Both the position numbers and the translations under genes were made by a program. Positions 22,116-33,185 of a stretch of 64,000 nucleotides of DNA are shown here, one piece after another. The DNA comes from Talaromyces rugulosus (taxonomy: Eukaryota; Ascomycota; Eurotiomycetes; Eurotiales; Trichocomaceae): NCBI RefSeq assembly GCF_013368755.1, contig NC_049566.1, positions 868,001 through 932,000 on the forward strand, written 5' to 3'. The notes under the pieces were generated by a model, which had not been told where the DNA came from, searched no databases, and saw only the letters and a program-made list of their open reading frames with translations. The stretch's first letter is position 1. Every line of letters starts with the position of its first letter.

Positions 22116-23866
22116 CTATGATTCTTTGGATACGTGGAAGAAAATGTTCATGCCAAGGCAAACTACCATCACCACAATACCATATACAGTCAAAGCAAGA
22201 CTCAGTCGGCGGAGTAGGCTCTTGCGCCAGTGGCGAGTGCCTCCCAGGATACCGCTGGATGAGAGGAGGCCGCTCCCGCTGAGCAGGCTTTGGTGATCGT
22301 CACCGGGAACACCGTCATCGGAGAGGGCATCGTCGTCTGCCTCGTCATCTTCTTTCATGAGTTGTTGGTGGGCGGCGGACTCGGGGGAGGAGATTTTGTA
22401 GTAAAATAGTCCAGGGAGGATGAAGCTGATGCTGGTACTACCGGTGCTCCCGACATATGACAGAACAGCTTCCAGAGATGACACCGTCATGGCAGTGATG
22501 AAGCTGAGAACGATGATCCCAGTGGTGATGGCCGCAAACCGAACATCACCTATAGGCTCAGGCCCGCGGTTGGCGCGAGGAAGAAGAGGAAACCGATGAG
22601 GCGAGACATCATTGCCATTAGATGCTCTTGGCGCAGGGCGCCATTTCAATACCGCATCGATAGATGCGCGGCAGGGGTGAACCTGTAAAGGATAGGAAAA
22701 CATGACTAGAACGACGATTGCAGCCCGGCCGATTGTAGCTGAAACGGATGTTGGGTACAATCCGATAATATTTCCCCCGATGTTGTTTCCAAAAGATAGA
22801 TAACCCGTAATGGCGACAAGAATGTATATCGAAGCGGCGCCTCCAATGCTAGCGAACACCACGCTGGTCGTCTGAAAATGACTGTTGTCGTTGATCTCGT
22901 TCAAAATAGAAAACATCTAGGACTGTTAGTAATACCCCAGAATATTCGTGAGGAGAGAACATACGTTTTGGTGGCACGTATAAGCGAACACAATGACTGG
23001 AAAACTGCTGAGTGCGGGAGCAATGCCGGCCCATTGGATAATGCGAATAGGGCCACGATCGGCCATGGTATCCCCCTTTCCGAAGTGATAAACGACCAAT
23101 ATCACTAGATATCCAATCGAGATCAAAGCGACGACACTGGTATATTTGAGCGAGTCAAGCCGACGGAGGAAAGACAGGGGGATGATGATAAGCCTTCAGT
23201 CGGGTCAGCGGCCGCAAGATTCAAAATATTCTCTCAAGGCATACTCACATAAACGCAGTTATCCAAAAGCGCCGGTCGAGGAGAAACTCGCTCTCTGGCA
23301 CCCCGCCGACAAAGCCCTCAACGACACCGGGCATTAGGTCCCCGATAATAATAAGATAGCTCACGCCAACGCCGAAACATTTAATCGCAATCGCGGCATC
23401 AAAAAAGACAGCTGCATTCGGGTATGTAATCTGGGAGAGGGCGAAAAACGACGCAGAACCCCGATCTAGGTACTGTGCACATCGTGACTGCAGATACAGT
23501 CCAAAACCCGCAGCGATTCCTGACCAAATAACCACCAGTACTCCAAGTACGATTCCCATATGTGCGATGGCAAGGGGCATGGCAAGGACACCGGCACCGA
23601 CGACTAAATTATTGTAATTAGTAATTAGAATCCGATGACCACCCAATGTTCAAGGCTGATGCCACTCACTCGTATTGACCAGGTTTATCACGCTGCTTAT
23701 CCAGCTGGCCGATCCTTGAAACACATCTCGCTTTCCTCGGCGTCTAGAGATTAGGTAAATCAGCATTGCGACACTCCGAAAACATAAATATCGAGGAATA
23801 CCTTCGACCTCTATAAGCGCCAGCCGCTATCGAGCCAGCGGCGACCACCTCGCCGTCCATTGTCAT
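22116..23866 (-). CDS. AVT-family (Aa_trans) vacuolar amino-acid transporter
   Basis: Five exons on the minus strand: 23866-23802, 23743-23670, 23603-23249, 23193-22965, 22916-22116; 507 aa. The core shows an Aa_trans permease: first helix INLVNTIVGAGVLAMPLAIA, the motif YTCHQNMFSILNEI across the exon 4/5 junction (CHQN at 238-241), and about eleven hydrophobic helices. A hydrophilic, acidic cytosolic loop (KEDDEADDDALSDDG) precedes the last helix. It matches the yeast Avt5-Avt7 group, proton-coupled exporters of acidic or neutral amino acids from the vacuole. Substrate is not predictable. One acceptor is AAG rather than CAG/TAG. The start gives MTMDGEVVAAGSIAAG; a second ATG lies two codons later. 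Confidence 0.9.
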
Positions 23867-24536
23867 GTGTGCGGCTGAAACGTCACCTAGACAAAAAAGC
23901 GGCAGGAAAAACCTTGGACATAATACCAATACAAAATCAAGGGCAGAAAAACACAACTGCCGAAAGTCTGCCGTTGAGGGCGGGGGTTGGCAGCACGAAA
24001 GAGCGAGATGGAGGCCAACTATGCAGCGATGAGAGAGGATGATGTTAAGGCAAGTTCGCGGTGAGGCGGAGTCGGCGGAATCGCTGGGCGTTCCCGGTGC
24101 GGTTAGACCCACTTCCTATCTTAGTAGAAGGCGCAGGTTTACGCATTCTATATGTGATAAATGTAATCTCATCTTCTATTGGAAACCCCCTTACAACGAC
24201 GCCAAGGCGGATGTGGAATAATAGTTCCCCATGTATAAGCGCTCTTCATTATTTACGGATCTGTTGTATACCAATCTTGAAACTATCAATTGATGAGGGT
24301 GCCAATGTCTGATGCGCCGTAAATCGCTTGTCTGGGTCTAGATTTGTGAACTGCTAAATAAGATCTTTGAACGTTGAGTCAACACTATCCGGGCACTCAT
24401 TAAATGGTCCACATGTCATTGATTATGTTTAAATGTTTAAATGTTTAAATTGTCCAATGTCCAATGTCCAATGTCCTAACATTACGCTATTAACAATGCA
24501 TAGACTCGATTTCGCATCTCCTACACCTGTACCCAG
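23867..24536. other. Intergenic region with two small tandem arrays
   Basis: 670 bp between the transporter promoter and the 3' end of the dehydrogenase gene. Contains adjacent tandem arrays at 24426-24476 (listed separately). No convincing ORF. Confidence 0.5.
24426..24476. repeat. Adjacent tandem arrays: TGTTTAAA x3 and TGTCCAA x3.7
   Basis: Three copies of an 8-bp unit (24426-24449), then after one base three full and one partial copy of a 7-bp unit (24451-24476). They lie 60 bp beyond the stop codon of the dehydrogenase gene, in its likely 3' UTR or terminator. Confidence 0.85.
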
Positions 24537-25651
24537 TCATAGCTTCGCCTTGCCCCAGTTAGGCTGAGACAGCAGGTCATATATCTCATTTATCAACACG
24601 GCCGAGTCAGCGACCGTATTGCCAGCGCGGCCGGCAGGGCCAGGGTCATTAAAGGCATTCACTTCGCGGACAGTCTTGGACACTTCGAGGATAGTACCGC
24701 CCTGCACGCGATACAGCGTGCCTTGCCTGTGCTTGTCCCCGATGATACTGCTGACTTCGTCCTGCTGAACCAGAGCAAGCATGACCTCGCCAACCTCCTC
24801 AGCAGTGACCCATTCGTCTTTTCCTTCCCTGATCATCTTCAATTTCTCGGGATGCTCCAGCCAGAGCGGCGTCTTGATCACACCGGGTGCCACGGCCGTC
24901 ACCCGGATACCAAATTTATCGTCCAAGTCATCCAGAGATCGCACGAGACCGTTGATGCCGTGCTTCGTGGCGACGTAGATGGGGGCGGCCATGGATTTGC
25001 CCTGGCCAGCTATGCTGGAGATGTGGACGATATGCTTGCGGCCAGAATTATTTTTCCGGTGGCGCAGGAAATGTGAAATGGCCAGTTGAGTGACTCGGAT
25101 TGGATGCGTCAAGTTGATGTCCAGCAGGGCGTACCGGCCTCCCAACGGCGCGTCTCGACTCTCTGGTGCTCCAGGTGGTCGCCAAAAGTTGCTCCAGTGC
25201 TATAAGCGTTATTAGAAATTCGACCTAACCCTTGCGTAGGTAGCCGCGACAAAAACGCACCTCTTCATACACTCCCGCACCAGGACAGACGATGTCGACT
25301 TCTCCAAACTCCCTCTCTGCAACCGTAAACATCTCCTCCAGCTGTTTCCAGTCGATAACATTGGTTTTCTGAAAAACAGCTCTGGCCGAGCCTGAACGAC
25401 TTGAATACTTGTCTACTACGACTTTGGCCTCGGGGCGCAGGGCAAGATCTGCAATGAGAACATTGCAGCCATTTTCAAGCAGTAACGTGGCAAACGCCAG
25501 GTTAATTCCTTTGACGAGGTGGGGAAAAAAAAAAGTAAGCTGGATGTAATTTTTCTTTTTTTTTGGCGACAACGCAGAGCTAGGTTAACTTACCTGAGCC
25601 TGCACCAGTAACAATGGCGGTTTTGCCTTGGACCGACTGGGTGACCGACAT
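24537..25651 (-). CDS. Short-chain dehydrogenase/reductase (15-PGDH-like)
   Basis: Three exons on the minus strand: 25651-25594, 25508-25261, 25199-24537; 322 aa. Rossmann cofactor motif TGAGSGIN at about 14-21 is split by intron 1. The acidic residue after beta-2 (LIADLAL) predicts NAD rather than NADP preference. Catalytic Ser ~163-164 (HISSIAGQG), Tyr ~177 and Lys ~181 (YVATKHG) are all present. The family reduces or oxidises small alcohols and ketones; the fungal branch is annotated near 15-hydroxyprostaglandin dehydrogenase, but the real substrate is unknown. It is transcribed away from the DUF1479 dioxygenase with 524 bp between start codons, which suggests a shared promoter and possibly a shared pathway. 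One acceptor is AAAG. Confidence 0.9.
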
Positions 25652-26175
25652 GATGAGAGGTTGTGAGAAAGCTGAGGAGACAATTGCAGGAACGGGGCTC
25701 GACCCGGATCTTTTATAGACCACAGGGAAGGTCGCTTTTACCCTCCGACCGAGCTTTGTTCTTTGCTCCCTCGTGGTTGGGAAACTAGACCGAAACGCGG
25801 GGAGATCCGGCTACGGCAAGTTATCCGAGCGGGGAGGAATAGCACTCCAATACTTCACTCGGATTACGGGGAAATCCTAGCTTGCGGGGGTCATGAATAT
25901 TTCCAGTCGCCTTTAATCCAGCTGAAAAGAATGGAAAAAACAGGTAACGCCGACAATATTCCATTGTTTGGTCAAGAGATCTTTCCGGGGTCCAGAGGTC
26001 GTCGGGACATCTTCTTCTTTCGGAAGGGTGTCTAACCCGAATAGGCAATAATGCGACATGCCCGTCAGACACAGCGAGTATAAATATCATTTGATTCACT
26101 TGCCAACTTATCAAGATGTAAAGCTAGTACAATTCTCAGCTTCTGCTTTTATTTGCCTCTATCTTCAAAAAATAA
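25652..26175. promoter_or_regulatory. Shared divergent promoter of SDR and DUF1479 dioxygenase
   Basis: 524-bp head-to-head spacer. It is less AT-rich than neighbouring intergenic DNA and contains CGG-rich stretches (25740-25830) such as CGACCGAG and ATCCGGC, the type of site bound by Zn(II)2Cys6 factors. No pair was assigned to a specific regulator. Confidence 0.5.
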
Positions 26176-27683
26176 ATGTCAAAGATTCTTTCCAACAGCC
26201 TCGTACGGAACATGGCAACGACCACGACCGCGGCCGCGACGTCATCGTCGTCCTTGACAAAAGCCGCTGGAGATATCTCCTCGGTTTTCCCAAGTCTTCG
26301 TCCAGACTACAAGCCAGAACCGCTCCCGCCTCGATTCAAGGATCTCAAGCAGGAGCTGTTTCAAAAAAATGAAGCTGCTCTAAAGGAAAGCTGGGACAGA
26401 TTGCTTCCGAGTTTGAAAGAGGAAGTGGAGAAGATTCGGGAACTTGGTAGTGATGTATACTCCCCTTTTGTTCCTTTTTTTTTCAATTTTGTATCCATTA
26501 TTAATGTTGATTTTAGATAATTCCCTCGGTTTCATATTCTGATCTTGTTGCTGGCAAGATGTCAGCACAAACCTTGGCCGATATCAAACACCGCGGCTCC
26601 GTGGTGATTCGCAACGTCGTGCCCCGAGACACAGCGTTAGAATGGAAAGCCAGGACGAAAGGGTACATTGCTGCCAACAAGGAAAAAGTGAAAGCATTTC
26701 CTGCCGACTCGCCAGCTGTCTATGAACTGTACTGGGCCCCGGCCCAAACGGAAGCCAGAGCACACCCCAACGTGCTGAAAACACAGGGCTTTTTGCAACA
26801 ACTATGGCATTCCTCCGACCCAGACACACGCCTATCTGTGACGAATCCGCTCACATATGCGGATAGATTGAGAATCAGACAGCCCGGAGACTCCAAATTC
26901 ACCCTGGGCCCCCATGTAGACGGCGGGTCTCTCGAGCGCTGGGAAGACCCAGAGTATGCAAGCGTCTACACCAAAATATTCCAGGGAAAATGGGAAGAAT
27001 ACGACGCGTTTGACGCCAAACACCGAGTAAAAGCTAAAATGGACATGTACAATGGCGCCGGGGCGTGCTCCATGCTACGGCTTTTCCAGGGTTGGCTTGC
27101 CATGTCCGACACGGGGCCCGGGGAGGGGACCCTGCATGTCTGCCCGATGATTACGCACAGTACAGCATACACGATGCTTCGCCCGTTTTTTGACCTTGAG
27201 TCGTCTCTGCCAAACATGGACGTTACATTCCCCGGGTCAGTGCCGGGGGCGTGTCAAGAGTACAACCCAGTAACGCACCCGCATTTGGATCTCCTGACAA
27301 CCATGGTCCCAGTACCGCGTGTTGAGCCCGGAGACTATGTAGCGTGGCATTGCGATTCCCTACACTCGGTCGATAAGGAGCACAACGGCGCTGGCGATTC
27401 GAGCGTGCTTTATATCCCTGCTACTCCGCTGTGCGATATGAACGTTGACTATCTCTTGAAACAGCGCGAGGCCGCGTTGCAGTACTCGCCGCCTTGGGAT
27501 TTCCCAGGTGCTGGGGGTCCCGGCGAGACTGGGTTTAAGGGGGCTGTGGATTGGTCCTCGGTGTCTCCCGAGGGCCAGCGTGCAATGGGCTTGGGCTCGC
27601 TGAAATGGGAAGTCTCGGAGAGTATGAGCGAGGGGGAAAGGCAGGCTATTGCAACGGCAAATAAGATCTGTTTCGAAAATTAA
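26176..27683 (+). CDS. DUF1479 family Fe(II)/2-oxoglutarate-type dioxygenase
   Basis: Two exons: 26176-26454 and 26517-27683; 481 aa. The body matches DUF1479 (bacterial YbiU-like, widespread in fungi), a double-stranded beta-helix oxygenase-like family. Candidate iron ligands are H226 and D228 (GPHVDGG) and a distal His in GDYVAWHCDSLHS (~371 or 376). Two candidate 2-oxoglutarate arginines lie nearby. The first ~30 residues (SNSLVRNMATTTTAAATSSS) are basic and Ser/Thr/Ala-rich, like a mitochondrial presequence. Substrate unknown; the divergent dehydrogenase is the best clue, suggesting hydroxylation plus oxidation of a small molecule. The gene converges with EMC1 with only 166 bp between stops. 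Confidence 0.88.
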
Positions 27684-27849
27684 GCTGGATTGATTAATAT
27701 TTTCATGACCATTCAACACATTTCTGTTGTTAGGTACATGTACGTTGAGAGTGTACGTTAAATAAAATGACCAGTTGTTCATCTTTTAGCATTAGGGCCA
27801 GTAAAAAAATAATTTACATTATAAAAGTGAAGTCTGTCTATAGAACACA

Positions 27850-30814
27850 CTACCTCTTCCATAATAGATTGATTTGTTTCTTTCGGACCTAGAGGGGAAA
27901 AAAAGTTAGTTTAACATCATACCATTCAAACGTTGAAGAACATACCATCGGTCCCAAAAACCACACGCCAACAGCAAGTGCAACCACAGTGGCCAAAAGT
28001 TGCAACTTTGAAAAGCTGCTTCCGAGAATATCAAAGGCCTGACTGGGTGTCGCTCGCGTACCGAATATGTCGCCTCCAAAAGCGAAGATCAAGCTTGTAC
28101 TTTCCAACAACGTGGGCGACGAAATGACTTTTTGAATGTCTGCGACATCGCGAGAATGAGTTAGATACCACCGGCCGTCAAATTCGAGGTAGGGGCTATA
28201 TCTGAAGAGACCCTCCTCCATTTCTCCGGCAGTGGCATCCCGTCCAACAGGTCGACGGGGGTCAAGGACATTTCGCGGGATACCGATTATGGCATTCGAA
28301 GAGGGCAGGGTGCAAATGAGTTGACGAACGGTGATTCCTTGCCGGGACTGGGTCACGGCCATGTGTGAAATCGGCTCGGGAATGACGAACGACTGAGATA
28401 CTACGTATGGTCTTGACAAAGTGTTTGGCCCGGCGATGCTCGAGTAATTTGTTGCAGAGTCCAGTGGCCCACGATCGTTAGGGACCGGGGACTCGTAGAG
28501 TTCAGATACAACGAGCTGATAGCCCTTGGATTCGGATGCTTCGGTCAAATCGGCCCAGAACGAGCAGGCAACCCAATTCTCCGAGATGGCAGAGGTAATT
28601 GGTTGGGTAGTGTCCACCCCTTCGTGCTTGCTGGAATAGAGGATTGTACCGGAGACGGCATCGAGGAGGTAAAATGTAGCAGAGGTTTGTCCCACTGAAG
28701 TGACGAGAGCAAGATTTGAGTTCAAATATTTATAGAGCACTGAACGGTTGCCCAAAACTTTACCAATGGACGCGACGGGATCATGTGAAGGGCGTGAAGT
28801 CGCGTGGATGACTCGCTCTCCTTGAGATGGCAAGAACTGCCACACAGGAGCCTTGTTGTCCCCGGCAGCCCACCCAAGAACTCGACCATCATCACTCAAG
28901 GTGACAAGATAACCTGGGTTGTGGAGAGGTTCGAGTGGTGTTCCGTCTTGGGCTATAGGGATAGTAACGGATTTTGTGCCAGTTTCATCCGGAACAAAAG
29001 TAACAGAGCGGGCTTTCGATTCACTTGTTTTCTGGGTCACAATTTCTCCAGATGTCACGTTGAGATCCACAGAGTTTCCATCTTCGGAATAGACGGTGGC
29101 AATTCCAGATTCGGTCTTTATTCCTTTGACCTTCCAGTCTGCCGTGTCTGTGACCTTTGTGTTCCAGGAAACAGCACCGTGGTTCCCGGTGTCGATTGCG
29201 ATGACTCGTCCACGCTTTGTCGCTACTAGCACCAGCTTACGGAGACCAAAGCTGTCCAGATTGGTAACCTCGGCCGAGATGAAGCTGGTGAGGATACGCT
29301 TTGGCAGTTCCTGCAGCCATTTAGGTAAATGCTGAAGATCCCTCGCATGACGCTTCACACGGTGGATGTAAGCAGCGAGAATATCCTCATGGCCTTCTAA
29401 TTCGAGCTCATGAACTAGTTCTTCGCTGCTGGTAGGCTCAGCCCAGGCTGCGGCAACAGCCCCAGAAAGGGATTCGTATCTGGTCCATTCGGCCTTGCCG
29501 TTCCTGTTCAGGTGCAAGTCACCTGAATCCAGCACATATGCAAATCGCACGGCTACCGAGTCTCCTTTGCTGACGACTTCTGCGAGAGCGTTCCTGATGT
29601 TTTCATTGCTGGGCTTATTGAATGGCCACCTGCCGAGAATTCCGTGAGAGGCTGACGAAACAACAGATACCTCGATTTCAGTGACTCGAGTGAAGAAGAC
29701 GTTTGCAGCTTTGCGGCTGACTGCGAAGACAGACTTTCCGGCTAGTCGTGGCAGTTGGTAAGCCTTTGAAATCGACGAGGATTTCAAATCGATATGGTAG
29801 ACTTCAGCCCACGACTCCGAGTCCGTTTCGTAGTCAACCAGAAAGTGTGGAAGGGTGTTTAGGCCTTCGGGTCCATGTACTGTGATCTTGCGGATTTCAT
29901 CGCCCTTGGCGTTTTCAATGTTCAGAGTGTGTACCTGTTTCGAGCCGAGGATGTTAATCTTCAAAGCCTTGTTGGATTTATCTGCCCATGCGACGAACGG
30001 TGAGGCGGTGTTGGTGCCAACGAAAAGGATCGATTCGGGGGTAGAGACTTCGCCTTCGGAGCTCAGAATATAATTCCGGGTCTGACGGCCAGTCTGCGAA
30101 TCCAGAGCTGTTACTTTGATCTTGTGGCCTTTGAGTAAAGCCGATTGAAGGGAAATGTAGAACACCTCTGTGGCCGACGAAGAAACCTGGAATGGAGTAT
30201 CCCCACTGTTTTCATCAGCCAAACGCATAAAAGTGTGATGGGTTAAAAACAAAAAAGCTGTACCTGTCGTCCTTGTATTCCCACTTAACCTCACCAGTTG
30301 ATCCGTCCAGTCGTCGGAGAAGTCCTTGTTTTCCTCCATAAAGTGCAAGCACATCCCGGATCTCATTGTTTGTTGTACGACCATCTTCAAGTTCAAGCAA
30401 CTCTAGATCTTTCACAGCTTCTCCATTCAGTTTCGAATCCCAAGCCAATTTCCCGTCTGTTGCACTCCATGCCACCACATTCTCACCAGCGGCGCTGAAA
30501 ACCGTTGACTCGCCGTCACTAGCACGAAGGAAACCTTCAGCACTGCTGCTGCCAGCCCATCGAGCCAGGTCCTGTCTCCAGACAACCGCACCGTCTTTCG
30601 GGTTAATGGCACCAACAATCAAATTCTCTGATATCGTGTATAATAACGACGCATTCGATGTCGAAGACGGTCGGTGGAAGAACGTGGACTGTAGGGAGGG
30701 CACTCCGACGAGAGCATGGTGGAAATCGAGATGGTTGACTTCGTCGGCGAAAATGGCCAGCGACTTGGTTGCGCAGGATGCGAGGAGCACAACCGCCGTC
30801 TGAAACCACATCAT
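27850..30814 (-). CDS. EMC1: ER membrane protein complex subunit 1
   Basis: Three exons on the minus strand: 30814-30264, 30205-27946, 27888-27850; 949 aa. EMC1 is the large luminal beta-propeller subunit of the EMC insertase, which inserts weakly hydrophobic and tail-anchored membrane proteins. Seen: signal peptide (MMWFQTAVVLLASCATKSLA), PQQ-like propeller repeats in the first third (DGAVVWRQDLARW, DGKLAWDSKLNG, TGEVKWEYKDD), the conserved C-terminal DUF1620 region (SRQGITVRQLICTLPSSNAI, DPRRPVGRD), and one membrane helix near the end (LLATVVALAVGVWFLGPM). The last exon encodes only VRKKQINLLWKR. Length fits the family. A second ATG follows the first directly. Confidence 0.93.
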
Positions 30815-31155
30815 CGTTTATATTATTGGTCTTCTCGATTCGAGATAGAAGATGGACTTGCGACGGTGGTTGTCCGCGCTAAGCTGCAGTTGCGGATAGC
30901 TTTCCAGCTCAAGAGGGTTTAGCGTGTTTTATCAGACGAGTGTAATTACGCATGGTATAAATCGAGGTTGAATTATAACCAACTAACTAGAGGACTAGTT
31001 AATTTTCTGTATTTAGCGCGAGAATAGGTTAATTGACATATAAATCGTGTTTTAAAATCAGTTTGGCGTTTTAAAAAGTTATTCACCTAATTTATACTAA
31101 CAGTGCTGGTAGTGATATCTCCTTTAGAAAACAAAATATTACATGTAGCCATAAC
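30815..31155. other. EMC1 upstream region
   Basis: AT-rich from about 30,930. Must contain the EMC1 promoter near its left end; no specific site recognised. Confidence 0.5.
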
Positions 31156-31470
31156 TTGAAGCTTATAAGGCCGGATAAGGCTGCAGTTATCTCTGCGCTG
31201 ACTCGGTCGTCTAGAACCCTATCATTCTCTGCGGTACGACAGTTCCCTGTATCTACACATCCGGAAGGGTACGCAAAAGGATGCATTGCGCATGCTAAAT
31301 CGCCTGTCGAGACACTGCGGATGCCGACTCTGATCGTAGTTAGACGTGAGAATCAAATCTCGCCATTACAGCAGGCAGAGAAATACAGAGCTCGCCTACC
31401 AAACGGAAAGTTGGAGATTCTAGATGGTGTGTCCTTGAGGATTTGGAGGCAACGGCAAGAGTGGTTTAAG
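31156..31470 (+). pseudogene. Decayed C-terminal piece of an alpha/beta-hydrolase gene
   Basis: A plus-strand frame reads HPEGYAKGCIAH, then LRMPTLIVV and SPLQQAEKYRARLPNGKLEI, then LDGV. This is the order of the C-terminal part of small alpha/beta-hydrolases (PEGYA-A, cap helix, MPTLII strand, acid loop, LP-A-L-ILDGVGH). No nucleophile elbow or start region can be found upstream. The expected GD-E acid motif reads RREN, and the catalytic His after DGV is missing. I read it as a relic; a chance resemblance is possible. Confidence 0.4.
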
Positions 31471-33185
31471 GGTTTTTTAAGTGAGAGTAACAAAGAAGCT
31501 GTACGAAAGATAATTTTAGTCATCAATTTAGTTTGTGTAGTTTCAGTTAGTTGTTTCCTTCAGAATGTATGGAAATAACAGCAATTGAATCCAGAGAAAC
31601 ATTTCTCTAGCTCGGTTTTGGAAATTTGATAGACCTTACACGGATAAGAAAAGCCACTAACTTGGATAGCCTGTAATATTTGATTCTGCTTCAAGTAGTC
31701 ATTAACTAGCCACTAGAAAGGGAGAAACTCTAGTCTCTTCGTCCTGGAGCTGAACAAAAATATTGTTCTTCCGGATGAAAGTCACGGAGTATTAAGTCAT
31801 TTTGTCATTTTATTTCTTCACTGAGTTGCCTTTTAAAAGAAACCAAACACAATATTTAGGGAGAGGAGACATCCTAATAACTACTTGATGTGTACATAGT
31901 GACAAATGCGTTGCCGCCTATGATTGGCTCAAACTCCCTTTTTGGAGCCAGCGCGGAACTATCATAGGATAGATCTCAAGATAATATTGTATATATGAAG
32001 CTTGATTGATTGCCATTCTTGATGTTTTCTTTTCAACCCCTCATACTAATACGTGGCAATTCCCAATTGGTCCACTAGATCGGTTTTCGCGTAATACGAT
32101 GGTACCAATACGGAGTACAATAAGGATTAGTGGATGAAATTGGAACGCATCACCAGAAAAAGAAAATAACTTCTATTGCGGTTTCCAATGCAACAGTCAC
32201 ATACAATAACCATACTAGCAGGGATTAATTTGATTAAACATGCACGGCACCCGCAAAAGCAATATCCTAATGCAATTAATGGCCGCAACAGGCCGAATCT
32301 CGGGGTAACAGATTTTACAGCCTTGTGTTTACGAGAAACCTACTTAATACTTGTACTACATAGTAGTAATTACTAATTAGCTGTTCCCAGCATGCATCTA
32401 GCCCGGCCAGCTCTGTTAGTGCCAATTTTAGAATGGGAAAACCATATGGCGTGCTGTTGATAGAGCCGTAAGCGACCAATTATATCCCTTGAAAGTCCGG
32501 GCATGCAGCCTCGTACGAGCTTGAGTTTTGGCCATCCTGCCGTGCAGCAAGACTCCTCGTATTGGTAGCTTCTCCGAGAAGTTCATCTCGTAAGGTCACA
32601 CTTATCATTAGAACTAGGCTGGGTGGTTTTCGAGACTCCTTCCATTCACTTTCTCCTGATGCTATTCTAACCCAACATCGACGACTACGACGCGAGTCAG
32701 GCCATGCTCAAGTTTATATCGGGCCTTGTGCTCTATTTCCAATCTGGAAAACAACATGTTGCCCCAGTCACGGAGCAGACGCGGAACGAGCGACTGCCGG
32801 AGCTTTTGTTTGCTAACATCCCTCAGTGCACTGTACATATCTCCGCTTCTTCTATAAGCAAGAAGTGTCTTGGAGGCTGATTTTATTACGATTCTAGCTA
32901 AAATGCATCTACCCACAAGCTCTCGAATGTGGCTGCGCATACTCCGACTTTCAGTGCATTTGCAGTTCCATTGGTGAGATAGCGGAAGATGAACAAGTCG
33001 AGTTCTGCATTACCCAGTGTCCGCAAAATGAGGACCAACGATGTCAGTATTATTTTGCCGTCTAAATTACAATTACTGCTCTTTATTCAAATATAGCACT
33101 AACGCGGAAAACAATATTAGATGCGCCGTCGCGAATTCTTGACTTTTGCGAACTATTAGGCGTCGAGGTCCACCTCCCAAAATAT
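31471..33185. other. AT-rich gene-poor stretch
   Basis: 1.7 kb with no gene that can be supported. A TACGGAGTA-type motif occurs at about 32109, with a partial match at 31786. The composition and lack of ORFs suggest decayed repeats or RIP-like mutation, but no repeat partner is visible inside the window. Confidence 0.45.

Noticed and set aside
25690..25720. T-arm-like GGGGCTCGACCCGG near the SDR start
   Set aside because: No acceptor, D-arm or anticodon stem can be folded around it, so it is not a tRNA.
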